Of a stretch of DNA of 64,000 nucleotides, positions 20,581 through 32,077 are shown piece after piece. The notes below the pieces were generated by a model. The model was not told the DNA's origin. It saw nothing but the letters and a program-made list of their open reading frames with translations, and searched no databases. The DNA is from Nakaseomyces glabratus (Eukaryota; Ascomycota; Saccharomycetes; Saccharomycetales; Saccharomycetaceae): assembly GCF_010111755.1 (NCBI RefSeq), contig NC_088960.1, positions 558,001-622,000 on the forward strand, written 5' to 3'. The translations under genes and the position numbers were made by a program. Positions within the stretch are counted from its first letter, which is position 1. Every line of letters begins with the position of its first letter.

Positions 20581-20943
20581 TAATCGTTTTTAAAACCCTT
20601 GCTGCACTTATAAATAGATTTCTGTTTATGAACACTTTAAGTTTACTAGACTTTTCATTAAATTTCAAAAGGTTGCTATCTAATTTTACATTTTGGTAAT
20701 CAACCCTTGAATTGAGTTCTTCATAAATAAGAAGGAGCAAAACTTGTCTTTCTCCGATATCATGGCCAAACTTTTATGATAATAACAGATGGTTGCTATA
20801 AAACGTAAAAGAACTATATTACATACTCACTTGAGACCACATTTCAGTATTTTAAAGTCTCATTAAAGATACAAAAAAAATAATACGTAACAGTAAATGC
20901 AGATGTTTACCCCAACCGACTTTACTATATGTATGTTATGCAA
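20581..20943. other. SNN1 promoter / TOP2 3' region
   Basis: 363 bp where TCB2 would lie in S. cerevisiae. I see no remnant of a C2-domain gene. Confidence 0.5.
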
Positions 20944-23900
20944 TCATTCATCATTGAAAGATTCATCAGAGTCAACTTCTTCATCCTCATCATCGTCAAT
21001 GAAATCTTCTTCATCCGATATCTCTATAGGCTCAGCATATGACTTCTTTGCTGTCTGTCTAGAGGACCTTTGTCTTCTGACTGGTACGACTTCTTCATCG
21101 TCTTGCTCTGACAAGTTTGCATCAGAGAGTTCGTCTTCAGAAGATTCGACTACTTTGGCTTTTCTCTTGGGTGGAGCTTTTTTCTTTGCTGCAGGAGCAC
21201 TTGATTCCTTTACAGAGGTATCCTCTGACGTAATTTGATCTAATGGTGCATCTTCATCAAAGGCTGAAGCGATCTTGTTGAACTTACTAGAAAATGCGCT
21301 TATTCCACTCTCGTCACTATTCTCTTGTTTGACCTTTTGATCAAATATAGTAGTTGATGGGGTAGAAGCGTTACTCGTTACATCTGAAACCCCAAGTTCT
21401 TCTTTTACGCTGGGTGTTGATGCAGCTGAAGATGGTGGTTCGACCTTTACTTTAACGGGCCTCTTAGCCTTTATCTTCGCCTGAGGTTTGATCAAAATTC
21501 TATCGAAATCGTCTTCCTTCTTAATTTTCTTAATTCTTCTTGCAGGTTTCTTCTTACCCGATGGATCATAGTCATCGTCATCACCACCTTTTCTCTTCCT
21601 TTTCCCACCTTTTGTTTTTGGAACAGCACTGTTACGCAAGAACAAGTCCATTTTTTGGAAGTCCTCATACGCAGTCAAAAAGTCATCCAAGTCATTATTC
21701 CATAGATCCTTGGCAGAAAGTTTCAACAGATTTTCGAGCTCAGTTTCTTTTTCTTGCTTCTGCTTCAAAAGTTTTTCGTAACGTTCTTTTGTTAAAGACC
21801 AAATCTTTAAACCTAACAGGTATTCATAAGTACCAAAGAGTTCTTCAGGCCCATTAACAGTACTTTCATCGTCCTTGTCCTTCTTTCTAGTAGCTTCTTC
21901 ACTCTCTTCCAAGTCCTCATCTTCGTCTTCACTAATTATAGCTTCAACTTCTTCATCAATCTTACCGAAGTGTGGTTTTCCTTCTTTATTGATTCTAGGG
22001 AAACCTAATTCCTCAAGTTCGGATATCAATTGCTTCTTTGGTTTATTTGTGACAATTAGAGATTTATCAATGATCATCTTGATAAATTTAACTTGGAAAG
22101 ACAATTTTTCAGCCTCCCATTGTAATCTACCTGTCATATAATCCTTTCTCTTTTGATAATATTCTAATCTAACCTCATAGAAATCTTTTAAAATTTCATG
22201 AACATGATCATATTTCTTGATCTTACCTCTGTAGTCAAAGGCGACCATATTTTGTAGACTAATTGGCGATATCAGTTTAAATCTTTCATAAAATCCAAGT
22301 TTTCTAGTTTTAGTCATTTCTTCATCTGTCAATTTAATTATAAACTTGATAGTTTCAGCGTGCTGTTCCTCCATATCTTTGATCCAAGGCTTAACCTTTT
22401 CACTACCACCTAAACCTAGCAATAGATGCTCCTTAATGGTAGAAGTCCAAGTTCTAGCAGGAAGTTCAGTAATTTCAAGTGTATTTGGACCAACTTGTTC
22501 AATTCTACCATACATCCTGTATCTCTGTGACTCAATTTTTTCCATTGTACCAGTCCAACCTCTAAACCATGGGTGCATATCATCCATTTCTTCATCATTC
22601 AATAAATGCCTGATATTGTTAACAACATCTAGAGGATTAAATGGAGGAATACTGGTACTCCAACCAGTACCAATACCTTCTGCACCATTAATTAGCACCA
22701 TTGGTACGACTGGAAGATACCACTCAGGCTCAACAGTCTTTTCATCTTCTTGAACATAGCGGAAAAGAGGATCATCAGCAGGATGGAATACTTTTCTCGC
22801 AATTTTATTCAGCTCAGTGTAGATATATCTTGCAGCAGCAGCATCCTTACCACCAGTAGCTCTTGTACCAAAGGCACCATTCGGCTTCAAGAAATATATG
22901 TTATTAGTACCAACAAAATTTTGAGCCATACCAATAATAGTTTGAACAAGGGCCTGTTCACCATGATGATAAGCAGTGTAATCACTGACAGCTGGAGCTA
23001 AATTAGCAACCTTCTTTTCTGTAGTTAGATTCTTCTTGAAACAAGTATACAAAACCTTTCTTTGACCAGGTTTAAAACCATCAAGTACACTAGGAATAGA
23101 TCTAACATTGTCCGCCAAAGAGAATAAAATCAACTCTTTATTAATAAAATCACTTATTGGAATTTCATTTAGAGTTGGGTCCAAGACTGTACCAGGCTCA
23201 TATTGACGTAGCCATTCTTTTCTATCATCAGCTTTCTTCTTTGAGAATGCCAAGTCTATGAGGTCCTTATCATCCCCTTGTAAAGCATGAAACTTTTTCA
23301 AATGCGTATCTAGATTAGAAAAATATTCAATAATTTCTGGACTTGTGGAGGTACCTAAACCCTTGTAGTACTTCTGCTTCCAACTGTACTTATGAGACTC
23401 TTCTTCTCTCCATTTTTCATAATCTGGAAGATTGAAAAACGAGATTACCTTTTTGATTGGCTTGGTGATAGTCACTTTGACAATTGGAGTGATGAACTCA
23501 ATTAAGAAACCAGGAATATCTAGCAAACCAGGAAAAGATGTCTCAATAAAGTTGATAATCAAACCCTTGATATGTGAACCGTCATGATCTTGATCTGTCA
23601 TAATCATCAAGTGCCCATATCTTAGTGATTTCGTATCTTCATACTTCTTTCTGTGTTGAAGACCCATGATCTTTTTTATGGCCTGAATTTCAGCATTTTT
23701 TAGAATCTGATCTGCAGTGGCCTCTCTAACATTTAACATTTTACCTCTTAGCGGATAACAACCGTAGTAATCTCTACCAACAACAGCTAAACCAGCAACT
23801 GCTAAGGACAAGGCAGAGTCACCCTCTGTCAAAATAAGCGTACATTTGTAACCATCTTTAGTACCTGCTTTATTGGCATCTTCTAATTTTGGATAATCAG

Positions 23901-25164
23901 TAATTCTTGACTTCCTGGAACCATCTGATTTCTTTAGTGCATTATTAGCATTCTCATCAGCAATTTCAAAAATCTTTGTGGCTAAATCAGTTTTCATAAT
24001 TTTATTGATATAGTCGCTACTAATATCACACCTTGATCCAAAATCTTTAACTCTTGTGGTCAGTTGCTCTTTTGTTTGCGATGTGAATGCAGGATTTTCA
24101 ATTAGACAGTTGATAAATATGAACATGTTATTCTTGATTTGATATGGCTTAATATTTTTCTTCTTCTTCTTAAGGATATCAGAAACTTTTCTGACGATTT
24201 GATCAGCAATATAATTAACATGAGTACCACCCGTTGTTGTAGCAATTGAGTTAACAAATGAAACCTGCTTGAAAGAAATATCGGAGACTGCAAAGGCTAT
24301 TTCCCATCTGTCACTGACACGTTCATATAAAATAGTTGGAATATTACTTGGAGTAGTGTCTGATTCACCATTGTCCATTTTCCTCATCTTTTCTAATGAC
24401 TTCAAATACAATTCCACGTAGTTCTTGAAATTCCTTATCTTCAATGGTTTTCCATTCAGGTAAACATTAACATCACGTACAGAACCGTTAATATCATAAA
24501 CACGACGACGCATCACACCCAATATATCACTGTCTAGTGACTCCATACCAAATCTGCTCAAGTCAGGCTTAAATGCTACTTTAGTATACGATGGACCTTT
24601 CTTATAAGAGGTAATCTTAGGCGGATGACACACATTCATATTGTTTTCCCACGTCTGAACATACTTACGGCCATTTTTGGGGTCTGCTGTCTCCAAAGTA
24701 AACTCTGTTGAGAATATATTACACAATTTGGCACCGTAACCGTTTCTACCACCAGTGACCTTTTTTTCATCATCATCATAATTAGAAGACGTCAACAAGT
24801 GTCCAAAAATTAGTTCTGGAATATAGATCTTCTCCTTTTCATGAATTTCAATTGGGATACCTTTACCATCGTTTCTAACTTCAATGAAGTTTTCCTCAGG
24901 GTTGATGGTAACATCAATCCTTTTCATTGAGGGATCACGTACCTTATTATCAGCTGCATTCACTAGAATTTCATCGAAGATTTTAAATAGACCTGGAACA
25001 ATATTCACGGTCTTGTCAATCATACAATCAGTTTCCTCATCATAAATCCACTGCTCTTGTTCTTGTATTTCTACAGATCCAATATATGTATCGGGTCTCT
25101 TAAGAATATGCTCTAACTGAGATATCTTCTGATATCTTTCAGAAGCGGTTTTAGGTTCACTCAT
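20944..25164 (-). CDS. TOP2: DNA topoisomerase II
   Basis: 1406 residues from the ATG at 25162-25164. This start gives MSEPKTASERYQKIS, matching the family N-terminus; the frame is open 15 codons further up. Top2 passes one duplex through another using ATP. The GHKL ATPase has NAADNKVRD and GRNGYGAKL (about 143). The TOPRIM domain has EGDSALSLA (about 448) and DQDHDGSHIKG (about 525). The active-site tyrosine lies in AAAARYIYTEL, near residue 780. A coiled region with alternating acid and base leads to a phospho-acceptor-type tail rich in S, D and E (about 1180-1406), with basic nuclear signals (KGGKRKRKG). Confidence 0.98.
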   Translation of the reverse strand: MSEPKTASERYQKISQLEHILKRPDTYIGSVEIQEQEQWIYDEETDCMIDKTVNIVPGLFKIFDEILVNAADNKVRDPSMKRIDVTINPEENFIEVRNDGKGIPIEIHEKEKIYIPELIFGHLLTSSNYDDDEKKVTGGRNGYGAKLCNIFSTEFTLETADPKNGRKYVQTWENNMNVCHPPKITSYKKGPSYTKVAFKPDLSRFGMESLDSDILGVMRRRVYDINGSVRDVNVYLNGKPLKIRNFKNYVELYLKSLEKMRKMDNGESDTTPSNIPTILYERVSDRWEIAFAVSDISFKQVSFVNSIATTTGGTHVNYIADQIVRKVSDILKKKKKNIKPYQIKNNMFIFINCLIENPAFTSQTKEQLTTRVKDFGSRCDISSDYINKIMKTDLATKIFEIADENANNALKKSDGSRKSRITDYPKLEDANKAGTKDGYKCTLILTEGDSALSLAVAGLAVVGRDYYGCYPLRGKMLNVREATADQILKNAEIQAIKKIMGLQHRKKYEDTKSLRYGHLMIMTDQDHDGSHIKGLIINFIETSFPGLLDIPGFLIEFITPIVKVTITKPIKKVISFFNLPDYEKWREEESHKYSWKQKYYKGLGTSTSPEIIEYFSNLDTHLKKFHALQGDDKDLIDLAFSKKKADDRKEWLRQYEPGTVLDPTLNEIPISDFINKELILFSLADNVRSIPSVLDGFKPGQRKVLYTCFKKNLTTEKKVANLAPAVSDYTAYHHGEQALVQTIIGMAQNFVGTNNIYFLKPNGAFGTRATGGKDAAAARYIYTELNKIARKVFHPADDPLFRYVQEDEKTVEPEWYLPVVPMVLINGAEGIGTGWSTSIPPFNPLDVVNNIRHLLNDEEMDDMHPWFRGWTGTMEKIESQRYRMYGRIEQVGPNTLEITELPARTWTSTIKEHLLLGLGGSEKVKPWIKDMEEQHAETIKFIIKLTDEEMTKTRKLGFYERFKLISPISLQNMVAFDYRGKIKKYDHVHEILKDFYEVRLEYYQKRKDYMTGRLQWEAEKLSFQVKFIKMIIDKSLIVTNKPKKQLISELEELGFPRINKEGKPHFGKIDEEVEAIISEDEDEDLEESEEATRKKDKDDESTVNGPEELFGTYEYLLGLKIWSLTKERYEKLLKQKQEKETELENLLKLSAKDLWNNDLDDFLTAYEDFQKMDLFLRNSAVPKTKGGKRKRKGGDDDDYDPSGKKKPARRIKKIKKEDDFDRILIKPQAKIKAKRPVKVKVEPPSSAASTPSVKEELGVSDVTSNASTPSTTIFDQKVKQENSDESGISAFSSKFNKIASAFDEDAPLDQITSEDTSVKESSAPAAKKKAPPKRKAKVVESSEDELSDANLSEQDDEEVVPVRRQRSSRQTAKKSYAEPIEISDEEDFIDDDEDEEVDSDESFNDE

Positions 25165-26126
25165 TTGAACACCCGATATCAATCCTTTAACTTTGATACT
25201 TGCTTGCAATTACGTGTTCTAGTCCGTACGAACCCCAAATCTGAAAGAGCTTCCCACGTCAATTTTGCTTTCCTAATTGAGCGCGTAGGATCTACTTCTT
25301 GCCTGAACTCACAAACAGTAACGAGTACAACACAATAAAAGAAAACTCTAAACACGTCACTCACGGGATGCTTTAAGAAGATGGCGGCAATTCCTTGTTG
25401 TTGTCGTTCTTGAACAATAGCATTGGCAGATCAAAAATATGATCAACAATACAAATCACAACTCGATTTTCCCAGAATTTTCGTATTTTACAGTTTACGT
25501 GTAACACTAACGTACTTAGTGACGGTAATAGCAATTCATCGGAGTTCGAGTATTAATTAGTACCTTAATAGCAAGTAGAGTATTTTCTAGAAAAATCTCA
25601 AAGGAATTTAAGTGATCTCATATTCTATTCGTTTAAATATTGCAAATATATGATTCTATACATGGAATAAATTAGTAATCAAAATAGAGGTAGCAATGCC
25701 AGCAATTGCAATCATAAAAAGTGTATGTGTATTCAAGTCATACACGCAAACACCACTAAAATTTGTGTAGGTAAATGGCACATTCCAGAGATAAAAAAGG
25801 AGTAACCAGATATTTGTGAATGCTTATTTCTATTAAAAGAATATCTGTTCATATCGTAAGTCCTTTCTCGATACCATGGTCCTCGTCGGTGTTATTATTT
25901 TGCATTCATTCGAGAGGTTAAAATGAGAGAAAAATTAATTTTCTATAGAATAAGTTCGTTCACAATTTTGTTGGTGATGTTCCTCTTTAGTTTATTAGTA
26001 TTCCCCCCACGAAGCGAAATTCACGTCAAGATAAATGTATTATGGGCCCTCTGAATGTCACTTGAAATTGAGAGCCTCTAATAAAAAATCATATATAGTA
26101 CATCTCCGAGATGTATAACTGGAGTC
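25165..26126. other. TOP2 promoter / RHO2 3' region
   Basis: 962 bp, no gene recognised on either strand. In S. cerevisiae only a dubious frame (YNL089C) lies here. Confidence 0.55.
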
Positions 26127-26693
26127 CTAAGATATCGAACAACAAAAATGGTCCGGTTCTTTGTGCATTAGCAAGCTTGATCTTGTGGCCAACTCAAAAA
26201 CATCATCGACACCTTCACCAGTCAACGCACTGCATTCCAAATACTTTTTAGCCCCAATGGCCTTCGCTACTTGTTCTGCATCTTCTCTATTTACGAAAAC
26301 TATGCCTTCTTGTTTTGATTTCCTCAAATCTTCCTTTAGCCCTACAAGTATCACAGGTGCATCTGGACAGTACCTGAACGCTTCTTCGGCCCATTTTGTC
26401 CTGGCATTATGTAGAGATTCAACATTGTCCACAGAAAAAGCAATCAGTATTACATCTGCCCCTGAATAAGAAAATGGTCTTAATCTTTCGTATTCTTCTT
26501 GTCCTGCTGTATCCCACAATGCCAGAGATACTTTTATCCCATCAACGCGACAATCTGTTACATAGTTCTCAAACACTGTAGGATGGTATTGTTCAGGGAA
26601 TTTCCCCAGCGTAAACACATAAAGTAACGATGTTTTACCGCACGCACCATCACCGATAATCACCAATTTTCTCCGTATAGCTTTCTCGGACAT
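26127..26693 (-). CDS. RHO2: Rho-family small GTPase Rho2
   Basis: 188 residues. Rho2 acts in polarity and cell-wall signalling. Motifs: P-loop GDGACGKT at 14-21, effector region around [17 protein letters not shown] as G3, the G4-type motif LKEDLRK where Rho proteins usually have LKxDLR, and ECSAL as G5. It ends in the CaaX box CSIS, preceded by another cysteine that could be palmitoylated. It follows TOP2 on the same strand, as YNL090W does. The next S. cerevisiae gene (NST1) is missing, and THO2 follows instead. Confidence 0.95.
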   Translation of the reverse strand: MSEKAIRRKLVIIGDGACGKTSLLYVFTLGKFPEQYHPTVFENYVTDCRVDGIKVSLALWDTAGQEEYERLRPFSYSGADVILIAFSVDNVESLHNARTKWAEEAFRYCPDAPVILVGLKEDLRKSKQEGIVFVNREDAEQVAKAIGAKKYLECSALTGEGVDDVFELATRSSLLMHKEPDHFCCSIS

Positions 26694-27370
26694 TTCTTAA
26701 TAAATGTTTACTTATAGTCTATAGTTTCTTATGTGGCTTCTTTAACCAATGATGCAATTACTCTTTCCAATAACTGTCTCGCTTACTTGATAGACATGCA
26801 AGACACTCTCCAACTGTCTATACTTATCGATCGAAATAAGCTCACCTATCCCCTTGTTTCCTAATCAACCTCACAATCGAAAACAAACGGTACACTGCAA
26901 GCCAGAGATATTATGTTATATATTGTAACCTGTACAACAACAATCAGCTGGTACTTAATCGAGTCTGAAAGTAGCTAAGTAGTCTTAATAAAGTTTTCTG
27001 TAGTTTCTGATCTTACAAACGGTAATTTGTGCATTTTCAACTAAAACTGCCTTTGAACTACTTTTTTTCCTTTGTCCTCGAGCAATTGAAATAGCGATGG
27101 ATTCTGAAGAACAAATGTAAAATCTACAATATTTAATCGTTCAGCAGCCTGGTATATGTTCTAACAGTCATATTAACGTATCAGATAGCTATTTTAATCA
27201 AATCAATTCAACGTTATCTCAGAGTTTGGCTGGTTAACTTTGTACTTAGATCTTACTTTAGGAACAGAAATTTGCACTGTGCGGAATTGATTTATCAATA
27301 GAACATTACGTGCCTGTGAAGCGTTTTGACAATTTCAGCACTGGGATTACAAGCAGATATTATCATAAGT
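26694..27370. other. Divergent RHO2-THO2 promoter region
   Basis: 677 bp between starts and a synteny break (YNL090 joined to YNL139). AT-rich; no gene or clear motif seen. Confidence 0.5.
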
Positions 27371-30300
27371 ATGACTAATGTTCTGGGACGTTTAAAGCGT
27401 CTTTCTGGACAGGTTAACGACAACTACTTCACCACCAGAACTATTTTGACCGATGAATTTGCATCCAGTTGGAATAGCAAAAGGGAGGAATTGATTGATA
27501 ATTACAAAAAATTGGATAACGATTCTGAGAGGAAAGAATGGCTGCGATCTTTTTTCATGGATGTTATTAGATTGTTGAAACTGTCTGAAGATAACAATTC
27601 TCTACAAATTGATACTTTATCTGAACTCATCAAACTGGTATATAATGCCACTCCGTCTTTTAAGCAAACTATAGGTGAAGTGTTTGCTGCAGTGGTAAAT
27701 ACATATTGTCCGAAGTCGGTAATTGACAAAGTTTTGAGGTTGATTACTTTAACGCCAATTCTTCGCACTGAAGTATATAAATACAGCTGGTTGTCGACAA
27801 AGTTAATGACCAACGACCAAAAGATACTAACAAAACACCTACTAAAAAAAAATAGGTATGAAATCAAAAAATATAACTTGATATATGAAAATCCAATTGG
27901 TTTTACGCAAATAACATCGCTATTAAATGTACTGGTCCTAGATCCTTATGCACATCAAAAAATTCCATACTTCGTTTCACAGCTATATCAGATAATGGGA
28001 AAATACTCATTGGACCCATTGAGAACCCTAGATGTAATGATAACGTTTTTTGCAGAGCATGTAACTCTTCATTATAAACTAATACTCGATTTTCTGAAAT
28101 GTACAAACTACTGGCCAAGGGATACTCAACTTGCCAATCCTGATAACATCATGAGTTTAAACCACGGTGGTAACAAAACAGCTGCCAAATTGATTACTGT
28201 AAGGTTGAATTCTTTCTTTCAATCGGCGGTTGAAGGAAAATCTATTTCTTCGTTCGAGGACAATTATCTTAACCTCAGTTGCTTACTCATAAAAGAAGGA
28301 TTTGTAAATTTTTCAAATATATGGAGTAATTTAAGTCCATTAAGTGAAGAGTTCAAGAGCACCTTAGATGATTATATGAAAAAACTTGAGTTGGAGTCTA
28401 CAAAAGGGTTAGATAATCCGTTAGCTATGGCTTCTGCTTTGACCAACGAGGATGACGAGGCTGATAACAAAGAATTAGACAACAAAGATTCTGATACAAC
28501 TATGACAGGTACAGAAGAAGAAGATAAGGAACTTGAGGAAGCACAGAAACGAAATTTTGAAGCGGCTGTATTGAATCACGGCAAACTCAAGCTTCTTATA
28601 AAACTTTTAGCTCATGGAACTTATGCACCAACTTTATGGGCCATTAGTGAGTTTCCAGAAATTTCTCATTTAGATACAGATATTCCAATCTTGTTTTCAA
28701 AGCTATTCGAAATACAAATAGAGAACCTCTATGAGAGCATGTCGTTCAGGTGGCGTAATACTCCTGCCATAATCTCAGGACTAAAAAAGCTGGAAAATGG
28801 CCTCTTGTCTTCTAAGCCAAGATTATATGAAACAATATACTCAGATGATACCAACGAGTGTGTAGAGCTGAATACTAAGAGAAAATTCTACTATCAAGAT
28901 TGGTCATCTGGCTTACCAAGAATAGCTGACATCAATGAATTGGTAGATGTGTGTCACCAGTATTTCAAGTACTTTGATGTCTCATTAGGATGCAATAGCA
29001 GCTTAATAATAAAGCTTTGTCGGATTGTATCTGCAAAGTTAAGAGGAACCGAAGTTGATGGGACTGATCAATCTCAGACACTCGAATTAGCTATAAATTA
29101 TACCCGTAAATTTCTTTTGCCTATTGTAGGTGTGATGAGCGAAAATTCCACTCTTGGGAGTGAGATATTTAATCTTTTGAAGGAATTTCCATTGGAAAAA
29201 AGGTACTTCATGTACAATGAAATGTTAACTAAGACATCGCAGGATAATCTTCTCGTAAAGATCGGATTTAATAAAGCTGAAAGGGAAGCTAAGTCAATTC
29301 TGAAATCTTTGAGTACAGATAATATTGAAACTGGTTCCAGGAAATTTGCAAGACTTTTATCATCAAATCCACTTGCAACTTTGCTCCCCACGATAAAGCA
29401 AATTGAAAACTACGACAAAGTTAGTGAATTGATAATCTTTACAACAAAGTTCTTAAATCAATTTGGATACGATGTTCTTCAATATATTCTACTTCTTCGT
29501 TTAACATATTCTAGGCCCATTATGCAAGATGATGGTATAAATCAGTCTATGTGGGTTCAGAGATTGGCAGTATTTATTGCTGGGTTAGTCAAAAGTTGTC
29601 CTCAAATGGATATCTCGGAGCTTATCACTTATATAATCAAACAATTGCATGTTGGAAGTTCTATTGCAATCACAATTATGAAAGAGTTAATTTCGACTGT
29701 TGCAGGTATACGTGATTTGAATCATGTTAGCAGAGAACGTCTAATCTTGATCAACTCAAGTAGACCTCTTCAAAAATATGGTCATAAGCTTATATTTGAT
29801 GTTAGAAATGAAAATAAATCATTGGGTATGAAACTTATGACTTTATTCCAAAATCAAGATGCTGTTTCTGAAATTATTGTTTTGCTATACAATCTCAATT
29901 TGAATATTAATCAACAAGATCTGCATTACAAAATTCTCTCCTCCAAATGCGATGAGATGAATACGTTATTATGGTCTTACATAGAGCTTGTAAAATACAG
30001 TAATACTCATGACAACTTTCCAAAATATGTTTACCCTTTCGAAAGACTGATTAATGAGTTTCACATTTCCACACCATGGGCATTCCATATCTGGAGAGAT
30101 TATTTTAAGGAAGAGGATGAAATATCTGGGGATCTATCAAATTTTAGTAGCTATGAAAAAATAGATTTCCCAGAACTTTCAGCATCGAACTTTGACAGAA
30201 GCTTCTTTCTGACATTTTGGAGACTATCTCTTTTACATGTTCAATTTGATAAGAATCTTTATAATACCAGAAAAAAGGAAATTGAAAGTGAAATAGTTCC

Positions 30301-32077
30301 AGGATTGACTAACAGACAAAAAAATCAAAAAGTAGGTGAGAAGAAGGAAATAATGTCAAGTTGTATTACTCATGAACATATCTTTATCAAAACCAAAAAA
30401 TATTTATGTGAAAATTCATCTAGCTGGGGTAATAGCTTGGACTTAGATAACCAGCACATTTTCATTAAATTCTGTATTGTGCCTAGAATTTTATTTTCTC
30501 CTTCGGATGCCTTATTCACCTCAAGATTTTTGATAGAAACTTTTGGTAATGAATTATTATTTTCCCTCATGGACACCTTTATCAAATCAAGAATGATGCA
30601 TGCTTTGATATTTTGTTCTACTATTTCGGAGGCTGCTAACTTAGGTATATTTTTTGCTGATTTGTTTGAATATTTGGAAAAAGCCAGAATATCTGGGAAA
30701 TTGACAGACGATCTAACAGCTACCCTTTATAATTGGCATGACGTTCTTGTAGAAGAATCAATTATACTGTTGAAAGAAAGAAACTATATGTCTATTCGTA
30801 ATGGAATTGAATTTCTTCGTAACGTTTCTGATATATTCCCTGTTGTTGACATTCATATCAAGTTATGCTGTCAGGCATTAAGAGACATATTAGAAGCTGA
30901 AACTAGAGAGGACATCAAACTTCCTACAAATGCTCTTTTAGGTCACTTAAACTCCAAATTAAAATCGTCGATTAGAAAGAGTGAATATTGTCAATTAACA
31001 GAAGATGAAAAGCTTCTGGAAGAGAAATATAATGAGGAGCTGAATGAAATTAAGGATTATGAAACTAGCCTAGAAAATGAGAAAAAACAAGCTGAATTGA
31101 GGGCAAAAATAGAAGAAAATAAACAAAAGAGATTGGAGGCTGAGAAGCAGAAAGCAGAGTTGCAAAAACAACAGCAGGTTGAATCTTCCAGAGAAACAAG
31201 AGTGTCAGAAGCAAAACTAAAACAAAAAGGTCAATCCCACACTTGGAGATTAACCAAACTGTTTAGAGTTATGGATGATGTTTGCTACTTCATTTCAAGA
31301 AATGAATTGAACAGAGCTATTAATCTTGTTGAAGATGATTCTGAAGTGTGGAATATTAAGCATGCTATCAAGAATAAAGGCTCTCTAGGAAGCTTTAGGA
31401 ATAACATCTTTGAAATTTTTGGACGCTATTTCAAATCGCTTATTTTGTATCCACAAAATAGTGATTTCCAGGTAAGAATGGACGAATTGAAGGCGGCAAC
31501 CAAATATTTGGATCGTAAATCCAATGATGTTGAACCCGAGAAGAGCAGCAGATACGGGGGCTCTGTAAAGGTTCCTCCTGGTGCATCAGCAAAGTCAGAG
31601 GACCTGAGAGGACGCTCAACTACACCCAGTGGGCCAGCATCAGATAAGAACAAACAAAGTTCTAATCAGTTCAGACAAGCACCTGGTAGAAATACCTACA
31701 ATAATGATAGACAACATAGTGGTCATAGCTACAAAACTGGCAAGGATGATAAAGAAAAGACTCCCCAGCAACGGTCTCAACTTCAATTCCCTGACCGTCC
31801 GACTCAAGGAAGAAATGATCATCAGATTGCTGGTCAGAAAAGAGGATACCAATCTCAACAAAAAGACAGTCATGATGACCATGCTAGCAAACGGTTCAGA
31901 AAGGAGGACTCCTCACGCATGTCTTACACAGACAGAAATAATCGCTCATTTAATCAGAATTTGGCTTCAAGATTCGGGGGTCCCACAAATAAAAACAGCA
32001 ATGCCTCTAGTGATCACAAGCCAACAGCATTGCCTCAAGGCCCCAAGGGATCAAGTGGCAGCAGATACCAACGTTAA
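27371..32077 (+). CDS. THO2: THO complex scaffold subunit Tho2
   Basis: 1568 residues from the ATG at 27371. Tho2 is the large scaffold of THO/TREX, which couples transcription elongation to mRNA export and limits R-loops. The conserved core includes HLLKKxRYEIKKYNL (about residue 155-170), EKRYFxYNEMLTK, KAEREAKSILK and YMSIRNGIEFL. An acidic linker (about 355-400) and a charged coiled coil (about 1215-1275, rich in E and K) precede a basic disordered tail (about 1370-1568) that ends with LPQGPKG and SRYQR. Such a tail binds nucleic acid in the family. Confidence 0.97.
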   Translation: MTNVLGRLKRLSGQVNDNYFTTRTILTDEFASSWNSKREELIDNYKKLDNDSERKEWLRSFFMDVIRLLKLSEDNNSLQIDTLSELIKLVYNATPSFKQTIGEVFAAVVNTYCPKSVIDKVLRLITLTPILRTEVYKYSWLSTKLMTNDQKILTKHLLKKNRYEIKKYNLIYENPIGFTQITSLLNVLVLDPYAHQKIPYFVSQLYQIMGKYSLDPLRTLDVMITFFAEHVTLHYKLILDFLKCTNYWPRDTQLANPDNIMSLNHGGNKTAAKLITVRLNSFFQSAVEGKSISSFEDNYLNLSCLLIKEGFVNFSNIWSNLSPLSEEFKSTLDDYMKKLELESTKGLDNPLAMASALTNEDDEADNKELDNKDSDTTMTGTEEEDKELEEAQKRNFEAAVLNHGKLKLLIKLLAHGTYAPTLWAISEFPEISHLDTDIPILFSKLFEIQIENLYESMSFRWRNTPAIISGLKKLENGLLSSKPRLYETIYSDDTNECVELNTKRKFYYQDWSSGLPRIADINELVDVCHQYFKYFDVSLGCNSSLIIKLCRIVSAKLRGTEVDGTDQSQTLELAINYTRKFLLPIVGVMSENSTLGSEIFNLLKEFPLEKRYFMYNEMLTKTSQDNLLVKIGFNKAEREAKSILKSLSTDNIETGSRKFARLLSSNPLATLLPTIKQIENYDKVSELIIFTTKFLNQFGYDVLQYILLLRLTYSRPIMQDDGINQSMWVQRLAVFIAGLVKSCPQMDISELITYIIKQLHVGSSIAITIMKELISTVAGIRDLNHVSRERLILINSSRPLQKYGHKLIFDVRNENKSLGMKLMTLFQNQDAVSEIIVLLYNLNLNINQQDLHYKILSSKCDEMNTLLWSYIELVKYSNTHDNFPKYVYPFERLINEFHISTPWAFHIWRDYFKEEDEISGDLSNFSSYEKIDFPELSASNFDRSFFLTFWRLSLLHVQFDKNLYNTRKKEIESEIVPGLTNRQKNQKVGEKKEIMSSCITHEHIFIKTKKYLCENSSSWGNSLDLDNQHIFIKFCIVPRILFSPSDALFTSRFLIETFGNELLFSLMDTFIKSRMMHALIFCSTISEAANLGIFFADLFEYLEKARISGKLTDDLTATLYNWHDVLVEESIILLKERNYMSIRNGIEFLRNVSDIFPVVDIHIKLCCQALRDILEAETREDIKLPTNALLGHLNSKLKSSIRKSEYCQLTEDEKLLEEKYNEELNEIKDYETSLENEKKQAELRAKIEENKQKRLEAEKQKAELQKQQQVESSRETRVSEAKLKQKGQSHTWRLTKLFRVMDDVCYFISRNELNRAINLVEDDSEVWNIKHAIKNKGSLGSFRNNIFEIFGRYFKSLILYPQNSDFQVRMDELKAATKYLDRKSNDVEPEKSSRYGGSVKVPPGASAKSEDLRGRSTTPSGPASDKNKQSSNQFRQAPGRNTYNNDRQHSGHSYKTGKDDKEKTPQQRSQLQFPDRPTQGRNDHQIAGQKRGYQSQQKDSHDDHASKRFRKEDSSRMSYTDRNNRSFNQNLASRFGGPTNKNSNASSDHKPTALPQGPKGSSGSRYQR

